Source of the DNA: Porphyromonadaceae bacterium UBA3318
Lineage (GTDB): Bacteria > Bacteroidota > Bacteroidia > Bacteroidales > Muribaculaceae
Direction: 5' to 3'
DNA: 27,569 bases
Assembly (NCBI GenBank): GCA_002361235.1
Contig: DESI01000069.1
Coordinates: 1-27,569, forward strand
A model generated the notes under the pieces. It was not told the origin of the DNA and did no database searches. It worked only from the letters and a program-made list of their open reading frames with translations. Position 1 is the stretch's first letter, and each line of letters opens with the position of its first letter. Of this stretch, positions 7,556 through 14,028 are shown piece after piece. The position numbers and the translations under genes were made by a program.

Positions 7556-7623
7556 TCCACCGCCCTGGCGTTTACATTTTTTAAGGAACGATGCCTCAGC
7601 TGTCTGTATTTGTTTCAGGTACA

Positions 7624-8550
7624 CTATATCTGTTTCAGGCGTACTTTGTCCGTTATGCTGAGTTCCACCGTCGCTCCCTCTATCATGGGCAGATTTTCCT
7701 CTATATGCCCCACGGGGAAGTCTATCGCCACAGGGATGTCGCGGATGCCGAGCCTTTGAAGCAACGAGTGGATCATCTGCTCCATCCGTTCGTACTTCTT
7801 CGACGGTCTGTAGTCAGTGAAGCGGCCCACAATCAGCCCCTTCAGACTTCCTAACACGCCCGACATATAGAGACGTAACAAAATCCGTTCCACCTCGTAA
7901 ATCTGTTCAGACACATCCTCAATGAACAGCACCGAATCCCGCTTCAACGCCGACCCCGGCAGGTCGTACGGAGTAGAGGCGAGTCCGTTCAGCACAGCAA
8001 GGTTACCGCCAATAAGACTACCCACGCCATGCCCCTTGCGGCTGAACGGATGTTTCTCTACCTCATAGTCCATCTTGCCTCCGCGCAACAGCTGGAGCAT
8101 CGTGCGCGTCACCCGACTGTCGGGTCTGAGGGCAAATTGTTTGGCCATGGATGAATGCAGCGACGCCACGCCATGACTCTGCAGGCATGCGTGCAGGGCT
8201 GAAATGTCGGAGAAACCAATCAGCCACTTGGCATTGCCACGTATGTCAATCCGCGACAGATGCGGCAACAGCTCGGCGGTGCCGTATCCTCCGCGCGAAC
8301 ACAATATTGCGTCCGTCTCCGGGTCAAGCCACGCTTCGGTCAGGTCCGACAGGCGCGACTGCAGCGACGATGCAAAGCATCCGTCCTCGGGTCCGAAAAC
8401 ATGAGGCATCAGCCGCACCTCGAAGCCCTGGCTTTCCAAAAACGCCTTCGCGCCATCGACATATTGCCGTTCTACGGGCGATGCGGGCGTCACCACGGCT
8501 ATGCGCGACCCGGCATGGAGTGGCCGCGGAAATATCATCTCCTGCTCCAT
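7624..8550 (-). CDS. LD-carboxypeptidase (peptidase family S66)
   Basis: This 308-residue protein belongs to family S66, serine peptidases that remove the terminal D-alanine from L,D-linked tetrapeptides during murein recycling in the cytoplasm. The catalytic triad is visible at expected spacing: Ser114 in GFSDIS, Glu211 in LFIEDV and His282 in FPVGH. The CSRGGYG motif (residues 84-90) is also typical. Length is normal for LdcA. It starts 1 nt after the stop of the radical SAM gene, so it is the last gene of the 10980-7624 operon. The microcin-immunity MccF branch of S66 is an alternative, but the envelope-gene context favours murein recycling. Confidence 0.9.
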   Translation of the reverse strand: MEQEMIFPRPLHAGSRIAVVTPASPVERQYVDGAKAFLESQGFEVRLMPHVFGPEDGCFASSLQSRLSDLTEAWLDPETDAILCSRGGYGTAELLPHLSRIDIRGNAKWLIGFSDISALHACLQSHGVASLHSSMAKQFALRPDSRVTRTMLQLLRGGKMDYEVEKHPFSRKGHGVGSLIGGNLAVLNGLASTPYDLPGSALKRDSVLFIEDVSEQIYEVERILLRLYMSGVLGSLKGLIVGRFTDYRPSKKYERMEQMIHSLLQRLGIRDIPVAIDFPVGHIEENLPMIEGATVELSITDKVRLKQI

Positions 8551-8551
8551 T

Positions 8552-9334
8552 TCAGAAACTTTTGACAGGTATTCCTTCCGAACGGAAGTAATCGGCTATA
8601 CGCTGCAGTTCCTCGTGCGGCACTTTCACTAAGTGTTCGGCCGGCGTGTCGCGGTCAATGCTGTACAGCATCACCTCGCGCGGCCTGACTTCCTTGTAGA
8701 TACGCGCCAGCGCCTCCAGTTCCTCAGGAGTCGTATTGTCGATATGCGTTCCCTCGTATTCGCCGCGCAACAGCATGGTCTGGATTATGCCCGTGCCGGA
8801 GAACTGTTTCAGCTCGCGTGTCAGTTTCTCGACCGTAAAATACTTGGACACAGGGCGGTCTACTGCCTGCATCGTACTTTCGATGCCCGAATCGAGTTTC
8901 AGTATATTGTTGTCTACCGATTTCAGCGCCTCCGCCACTGCCGGATCGTCGATGCGCGTGGAATTGGTCAGCACCGACACCTTAGCCCGGGGATAATACT
9001 TGTCGCGCAGACGTATGGTATCCTCGATCACCCCTGCGAATTCAGGATGGATGGTCGGTTCGCCGTTGCCGGAGAACGTGATCACATCCAGCGGGTCGCC
9101 GGCGGCGCGCATCTCCTTCAGCTTCGCTTCGAGCCGCTCGGCCACCTGTCCGCGCGTGGGCATACCCGTCTTGCCGGGGCCTTGCGAATTGAATCCGGCC
9201 TCGCAATACAGGCAGTCGAACGTGCACACCTTCCCGTCGCTCGGCGTGAGGTTCACGCCCAACGACGTGCCGAGCCTCCGGCTGTGTATAGGCCCGAATA
9301 TCGTGCTGTGAAACAGTATCTTCTGATCTTTCAT
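8552..9334 (-). CDS. Radical SAM protein, COG0731-like
   Basis: This 260-residue protein has the radical-SAM cysteine motif C37-x3-C41-x2-C44 (CTFDCLYCE), which binds a 4Fe-4S cluster and S-adenosylmethionine. A glycine-rich segment follows (TFSGNGEPTIHPEF, about residues 86-99). The sequence resembles the COG0731 group of small Fe-S oxidoreductases distantly related to wybutosine-synthesis enzymes; the substrate in bacteria is not known. It sits 7 nt after the glycosyltransferase gene and 1 nt before the LD-carboxypeptidase gene, so it is co-transcribed with envelope genes. Whether it modifies an envelope component or is only co-located cannot be told from the sequence. Confidence 0.85.
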   Translation of the reverse strand: MKDQKILFHSTIFGPIHSRRLGTSLGVNLTPSDGKVCTFDCLYCEAGFNSQGPGKTGMPTRGQVAERLEAKLKEMRAAGDPLDVITFSGNGEPTIHPEFAGVIEDTIRLRDKYYPRAKVSVLTNSTRIDDPAVAEALKSVDNNILKLDSGIESTMQAVDRPVSKYFTVEKLTRELKQFSGTGIIQTMLLRGEYEGTHIDNTTPEELEALARIYKEVRPREVMLYSIDRDTPAEHLVKVPHEELQRIADYFRSEGIPVKSF

Positions 9335-9341
9335 CTTTCAA

Positions 9342-10397
9342 TTATTCTATAACGCCGCCGGCCTCTATCCTCTCGATTATCAGCGACGGCGGAATGCCGT
9401 TGAGACAGTGATAGTCGCCGCGCGCGCACGGTTTGTTGCCGAACACTGAGCACGGGCGGCACACCATGTCAAGCTGCACGGCGTCGTGCATCTGCTGGTT
9501 CCAACCCAAGAATCCGGCGTACGGATGTGTGGCGCCCCACACCGACACGGTACGGAGTCCCACCAGCGAAGCCAGGTGCATGTTGGCCGAGTCCATGGAA
9601 AGCATCACGTTGCAGTGGCTCAGCAACGACAGTTCGGCGCGGATGCCGATGCCGGCGCGGGCCATGTTCACCACATTTTTCCGTGTGCCGGTCAATGCGT
9701 CGATGTCGCGTATCTCATTGTCGCCGAATCCGAACACGAATATCTTCCACCCCGGCTTCACCGCAAAGTGGTCTATCACCTTCTTCATCAGGTGCATGGG
9801 GTAAATCTTGCCGGAATGTTTGGCAAACGGCGCCACCGCGAGCCACTTTTCGCCATCTTGCTTCGGTCCGGACACCTTGGCGAAATCCTCGGGCGCGCCC
9901 TTACCGTCGCCGAACAGCGATCGGAACCGGTCGGCCAACGGCAGTCCGGCCTTGACGAACACATCGCGGTACCGGTCGGTCATGCGCCGCAGCTGCACCT
10001 GTTCCTTCGACTTGCGGCGCGTCAGCGCCTTCTTGGCCCTGCGCCCCTTGTCGATACGGAATATCCGAACCCCCTTCATTCGCAGAGCAATGCCTAACAT
10101 CCGTGTGCGCAACACGTCGTGCAGGTCCAGGAACGTGTCGATGCCATATTCATCGCGCAATTCCCGCGCCAGTCTCCACATTCCCCTGAATCCCTTGTAA
10201 CGCTCCAGGTCCACTCCCGCCACGGTGAGATTGGACGGCGCATTGGCAAACATCCTGGCGGGATGCTGACGCGTGAGGAAATAGAAATTCCTCTCCGGGC
10301 TTGCCAGGCATGCGTCGTACACCTCGGGCAGCGTCATAGCGATGTCACCCAAGGCGGAAAACCGCGCTATCAGTATGTTGTCACGCTTTCTTGCCAT
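9342..10397 (-). CDS. Glycosyltransferase family 9 (heptosyltransferase-like)
   Basis: This 351-residue protein has the GT9 N-terminal signature RFSALGDIAMTLP (residues 12-24) and the C-terminal nucleotide-sugar region with DSANMHLASLVGLRTVSVWGATHP. GT9 enzymes are GT-B-fold transferases that add heptose or other sugars to the lipopolysaccharide or lipooligosaccharide core at the inner face of the cytoplasmic membrane. The heptose specificity is assumed from the family, not shown. The usual HxAA-type motif is replaced by HLAS. Its start overlaps the end of the DUF4254 gene by 17 nt, a strong sign of coupled translation. This gene pair recurs in Bacteroidetes. Confidence 0.88.
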   Translation of the reverse strand: MARKRDNILIARFSALGDIAMTLPEVYDACLASPERNFYFLTRQHPARMFANAPSNLTVAGVDLERYKGFRGMWRLARELRDEYGIDTFLDLHDVLRTRMLGIALRMKGVRIFRIDKGRRAKKALTRRKSKEQVQLRRMTDRYRDVFVKAGLPLADRFRSLFGDGKGAPEDFAKVSGPKQDGEKWLAVAPFAKHSGKIYPMHLMKKVIDHFAVKPGWKIFVFGFGDNEIRDIDALTGTRKNVVNMARAGIGIRAELSLLSHCNVMLSMDSANMHLASLVGLRTVSVWGATHPYAGFLGWNQQMHDAVQLDMVCRPCSVFGNKPCARGDYHCLNGIPPSLIIERIEAGGVIE

Positions 10398-10980
10398 ACA
10401 GCACCGGGTTGGTGGCCGGATCGTTATACATCTTCATCTGGCGGTAAACCTTCATATACTTTCGGCCCGCCTCGATGTCGTCGAGCAGCTGGGCGATGGC
10501 CGTGGTGAGGTCCACGCGCTGTTCCAGCAGCACGTCGAGTTTGCCCTGACACTTGGCCACATGCTCCGGGGCGGCGTCCTTGCGCTCGGCCTGCTCGCGC
10601 ATGTGCCATATCTTCAGCGCCAGTATCGACAGACGGTCCAGCGCCCATGCCGGCGACTCGGTGTTGATCGTCGCGTCGGCCTGTGGCTTCACATCCTTGT
10701 ATTTCTCGCGATACCATGTGTCTATCTCCTCCACCATGTCGGTGCGCACCTGGTTGCTGCGGTCTATGCGGCGTTTCAGTTCCAGCGCGGCCATGGGGTC
10801 GATCTCCGGATCGCGGATTATGTCCTCCAGGTGCCACTGCACGGCGTCGACCCAGCACTTGGAATACAGTATCGATTCAAAACTTCCCTCCTCATACGGA
10901 TTATGTTTCCCGGCGTCCACGTTGTCTGTCTTATGATAGTCGGCCACACAGCGGTCGAACACTTCGTTCGCATTTTTCAT
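10381..10980 (-). CDS. DUF4254 domain protein
   Basis: This 199-residue, mainly helical and charged protein has motifs typical of DUF4254, such as ESILYSKCWVDAVQWHLED near residues 34-52, SPAWALDRLSIL, and KMYNDPATNPVLYGKKA at the C-terminus. A longer reading to 11106 exists, but the added N-terminus is AT-rich, crosses the divergent promoter region and is not needed; MKNANEVF at 10980 is the better start. The function is unknown. Close association with GT9 genes suggests a cytoplasmic partner in envelope glycan assembly. It is the first gene of a four-gene operon, with a -33/-7 promoter at 11054-11023. Confidence 0.85.
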   Translation of the reverse strand: MKNANEVFDRCVADYHKTDNVDAGKHNPYEEGSFESILYSKCWVDAVQWHLEDIIRDPEIDPMAALELKRRIDRSNQVRTDMVEEIDTWYREKYKDVKPQADATINTESPAWALDRLSILALKIWHMREQAERKDAAPEHVAKCQGKLDVLLEQRVDLTTAIAQLLDDIEAGRKYMKVYRQMKMYNDPATNPVLYGKKA

Positions 10981-11022
10981 GTGATAAGAGGTTTTATAGA
11001 GGTTTTTACTTTTTTTGATTAG

Positions 11023-11054
11023 CAAAAATAGCGATTTAATAGAAAAAGGCCAAA
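11023..11054 (-). promoter_or_regulatory. Promoter of the DUF4254-GT9-radical SAM-LdcA operon
   Basis: On the minus strand TTTG (11054-11051) is followed after 20 nt by TATTTTTG (11030-11023), a full match to the Bacteroides promoter. The -7 box lies 42 nt before the DUF4254 ATG. The footprint is back to back with the nucleoside-kinase -7 box at 11063. Confidence 0.7.
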
Positions 11055-11062
11055 AAAATTCG

Positions 11063-11070
11063 TAAATTTG
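11063..11070 (+). promoter_or_regulatory. -7 box of the nucleoside kinase-mgtE-mutS run
   Basis: TAAATTTG matches TAnnTTTG and lies 41 nt before the ATG at 11112. I see no TTTG at the expected distance upstream, so the -33 element is weak. Confidence 0.55.
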
Positions 11071-11111
11071 CACATAATACAATGCACCCGAGGGAAAAGG
11101 GGCCATAAGTC

Positions 11112-12599
11112 ATGGAGAACAAGATAGAAAAATACACCTATACCCGGTCGCTGTGCATGGTGCTTTACCGTGCGGTGACCCTGGAGGCTCCGGGCATGAC
11201 GTTGCGCGTGGAGCATTCCATCTCGCACGGACAGTATTGCCGTCTGCTGCGAGCCGACGGCAGCGTCGTGCAGGTGGATCGTGACCTTGCGGTACGCCTG
11301 CTGAGACGCATGCGTCTGCTGGTGGACGCAGACATTCCTTTCCGACTGTCCGTCAGGCCGAAAGCCGAAGCCCTCGGCATATTCCGCCAGGAGGGACTGA
11401 CCGAGAAAATAGAATTGCTCGACACCATTCCCTGCGAGGAGGTGAAGTGCTACGAATTCGACGGTGTCCTTGACTCGTACATAGGCGACCTGGTGGAGCG
11501 CAGCGCGCAGCTGCTCGTGTTCGACCTGCGGATGTACAAGGAGGGACTGCTGCTGTTGGGTCCCGACCCGGCCAATCCAGCCGTGCCGGCGCTCCCCGTA
11601 CGGCAGGCCAAGATGTACCGGGCGTTCCGCCAGAGCCTGGAGTTCAACAAGGTGATACGCGTCAGCTGCGCCGGCGAACTGAACCGTGTGGTGCTGGACA
11701 ACGACACCAAGATGCTGATCAACGTGGCCGAGGCCATGCACAACAAGCTGCTGGGCCGCATCTCGGACGAAATAGCGACACGCCACCGCCGCGACGAGGC
11801 GTCGCTGATAATGCTGGCCGGTCCGTCGTCGTCGGGCAAGACCACCACCTGCAAGCGACTGGCCGTGCAGCTGATGACCAACATGATGTCGCCCAAAATG
11901 ATAAGTCTGGACGATTACTTCGTGAACCGTGTGCATACCCCCCTTGACGCCGACGGCAACTATGACTACGAAAGCCTATACGCCCTGGACCTGAAGCAGT
12001 TCAATCAGGACCTGAACGACCTGCTCGCGGGACGCGAGATAAACCTGCCCACCTACAGCTTCGAGAAGGGCGAGCGCATATACGAGAACCGCCCGCTGAA
12101 GCTGGAGAAGGACGACGTGCTGCTGATAGAGGGCATACACGGCCTCAACCCGGAACTGACCGCATCCGTGCCTAAGGAACAGGTTTACAAGGTATATGTC
12201 TCGGCGCTGACATCGCTGCGCCTCGACAACCACAACTGGATCTCCACCTCCGACAACCGCCTGCTGCGCCGCATGGTGCGCGACTCCAAATACCGCGGCA
12301 CCACCCCCTCGCAGACCCTGGACCGCTGGCCTTCCGTCAGACGCGGCGAGGAGAAATGGATATTTCCCTTCCAGGAGAACGCCGACGCGGTGTTCAATTC
12401 ATCGCTCATTTTCGAGCTGGGCGTGATGAAGGACTATCTGGAGCCGCTGCTGCTCAGCGTCGGGCCCGACGACCCGCATTATGCCGAGGCCAGACGCCTG
12501 GCCGACTTCCTGGAATGCTTCCTCTCCATTCCGGCCGAACAGGTGCCCGCCAATTCCGTGCTCCGCGAATTCCTCGGCGGCTCCTCGTTCCATTATTAA
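11112..12599 (+). CDS. Nucleoside kinase, uridine-kinase-like with long N-terminal region
   Basis: This 495-residue protein carries a P-loop kinase domain of the uridine kinase/phosphoribulokinase type in its C-terminal half: Walker A GPSSSGKT at residues 237-244, the SLDDYFVNR substrate segment after it, and LLIEGIHGLNP as the Walker B/lid region. These enzymes phosphorylate uridine or cytidine to the monophosphate, using ATP or GTP. The N-terminal 200 residues resemble the TGS/threonyl-tRNA-synthetase-editing-like portion seen in this Bacteroidetes and Firmicutes family, but it is shorter than in the usual roughly 550-residue members. An in-frame TAA at 11106-11108 fixes ATG 11112 as the earliest start. 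It is followed by mgtE after 32 nt. Confidence 0.85.
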   Translation: MENKIEKYTYTRSLCMVLYRAVTLEAPGMTLRVEHSISHGQYCRLLRADGSVVQVDRDLAVRLLRRMRLLVDADIPFRLSVRPKAEALGIFRQEGLTEKIELLDTIPCEEVKCYEFDGVLDSYIGDLVERSAQLLVFDLRMYKEGLLLLGPDPANPAVPALPVRQAKMYRAFRQSLEFNKVIRVSCAGELNRVVLDNDTKMLINVAEAMHNKLLGRISDEIATRHRRDEASLIMLAGPSSSGKTTTCKRLAVQLMTNMMSPKMISLDDYFVNRVHTPLDADGNYDYESLYALDLKQFNQDLNDLLAGREINLPTYSFEKGERIYENRPLKLEKDDVLLIEGIHGLNPELTASVPKEQVYKVYVSALTSLRLDNHNWISTSDNRLLRRMVRDSKYRGTTPSQTLDRWPSVRRGEEKWIFPFQENADAVFNSSLIFELGVMKDYLEPLLLSVGPDDPHYAEARRLADFLECFLSIPAEQVPANSVLREFLGGSSFHY

Positions 12600-12631
12600 C
12601 AGTTTAACCCGTACCCCTCTCCCAACGAACA

Positions 12632-13996
12632 ATGAAGGAATTCACACCCGAAGATATAGAGAGAATCGAACAGCTCATCGACACCGAGCAGCGTCAGGAA
12701 GTGCTGCGTGAACTGGAGGGAATGCACCCGGCCGACATAGCCGAACTGTTCCAGCATCTCAATCTGAAACAGGCCGAGTGGGTGTTCGAGCTTATCCCCA
12801 ACCGCGAGGAGAAAGCCGACATCCTGATGGAACTCGACGAGGAGGAGCGCAAGAAGCTGATGGAGGGGATGGACCCCGAACAGATAGGCCATTACATCGA
12901 CCTGCTGGACACCGACGACGCCGTGGACCTGATCCAGGAGCTGGACGAGGAGGACCGCGAGGAGGTGATTCAGAACATCGGCGACGTGGAACAGGCCGGC
13001 GACATCGTGGACCTGCTGCAGTATGACGAGGACACCGCCGGCGGATTGATGGGCACGGAGCTGATATCGGTCAACGAGAACCTGTCCATGCCCGACTGCC
13101 TCAGGGAGATGCGCCGCCAGGCCGAGGACCTGGACGACATCTATTACGTCTATGTGGTGGACGACGACAACCGTCTGAAGGGTGTGCTGCCGCTGAAGAA
13201 GATGATCACCCATCCGTCGGTGTCGAAGATAAAGCACGTGATGGAGGACAATCCGGTGGCCGTGAAGGTGGATATGCCCATCGACGAGGTGGCCATCGAC
13301 TTCGAGAAATACGACCTCGTGGCCATGCCTGTGGTGGACAGCATCGGGCGCCTGATGGGTCAGATCACCGTCGACGACGTGATGGACCAGGTGCGCGAGC
13401 AACAGGAACGCGACTACCAGCTGGCTTCGGGTATCGCGTCGGACGTGGATGCCGACGACTCGGTGCTGGCTCAGACCAAGGCACGCCTCCCCTGGCTGCT
13501 GATAGGCATAGCCGGTGGATTACTGAGCTCGTTGATACTTAGCGGATTCGAGGCACAGCTGGCGGCAGTGACCGCACTGGCGTACTTTATCCCGCTGATC
13601 GGAGGCACCGGCGGTAACGTCGGAGTGCAGGCGTCGGCCATCGTGGTGCAGGGCCTGGCAAACGGTCGCCTGGACCTCAAGGAATTCTGGCAGCAGTTGT
13701 GGAAGGAACTCAGGATATCGTTGCTCACCGGCGTAGTCATATCGCTGGCGGTGTTCGTATACACACTGTTCACAGAGCCTGACAGTTACGGCCTGACACT
13801 TGCGGTAGCCACCTCGCTGTTCTGCATCGTGGTGTTCTCCACGGTGTTCGGTGCGCTGGTGCCCCTTACTCTCGAGAAACTGAAGGTAAACCCGGCGTTG
13901 GCGACAGGACCTTTCATACAGATCACCAACGACGTGGTGGGCCTCCTGATTTACGTAGGCATGGCCGCATGGATGCTCAGTATTTTCCCATCCTGA
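12632..13996 (+). CDS. mgtE: Magnesium transporter MgtE
   Basis: This 454-residue protein has the full MgtE order: an acidic helical N domain (residues 1-130, with HPADIAELFQHL), two CBS domains (about 135-260, including YVVDDDNRLKGVLPL and MPVVDSIGRLMGQITVDDV), a connecting helix, and five membrane helices from about residue 280. The pore signature PLIGGTGGNVGVQAS and the C-terminal GPFIQITND are present. MgtE is a homodimeric Mg2+ channel in the inner membrane, gated by Mg2+ binding to the N and CBS domains. It lies between the nucleoside kinase and mutS with about 32-nt gaps, so the three are probably co-transcribed, though no functional link is obvious. Confidence 0.95.
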   Translation: MKEFTPEDIERIEQLIDTEQRQEVLRELEGMHPADIAELFQHLNLKQAEWVFELIPNREEKADILMELDEEERKKLMEGMDPEQIGHYIDLLDTDDAVDLIQELDEEDREEVIQNIGDVEQAGDIVDLLQYDEDTAGGLMGTELISVNENLSMPDCLREMRRQAEDLDDIYYVYVVDDDNRLKGVLPLKKMITHPSVSKIKHVMEDNPVAVKVDMPIDEVAIDFEKYDLVAMPVVDSIGRLMGQITVDDVMDQVREQQERDYQLASGIASDVDADDSVLAQTKARLPWLLIGIAGGLLSSLILSGFEAQLAAVTALAYFIPLIGGTGGNVGVQASAIVVQGLANGRLDLKEFWQQLWKELRISLLTGVVISLAVFVYTLFTEPDSYGLTLAVATSLFCIVVFSTVFGALVPLTLEKLKVNPALATGPFIQITNDVVGLLIYVGMAAWMLSIFPS

Positions 13997-14028
13997 CCAC
14001 GAACCTCTCCCACAACCTTATATAGCAG

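Larger units (their letters stand above)
7261..7596. mobile_element. 336-bp non-coding element bounded by 34-bp inverted repeats (MITE-like or invertible segment)
   Basis: The left end (7261-7294) and the right end (7563-7596) are inverted repeats matching at 33 of 34 bases; the only mismatch is the T/A at the 25th position. The interior has no plausible gene but folds into two strong hairpins (7304-7398 and 7477-7555). I see no perfect target-site duplication next to the repeat ends and no transposase or recombinase nearby. A non-autonomous transposable element is the most likely reading. A phase-variable invertible segment, common in Bacteroidales, is the main alternative, although no full TAnnTTTG box was found inside. 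Confidence 0.6.

Noticed and set aside
10981..11106. N-terminal extension of the DUF4254 protein by 42 residues
   Set aside because: The extension crosses the -33/-7 promoter of the same gene and the divergent kinase promoter, and its composition is unlike the rest of the protein.
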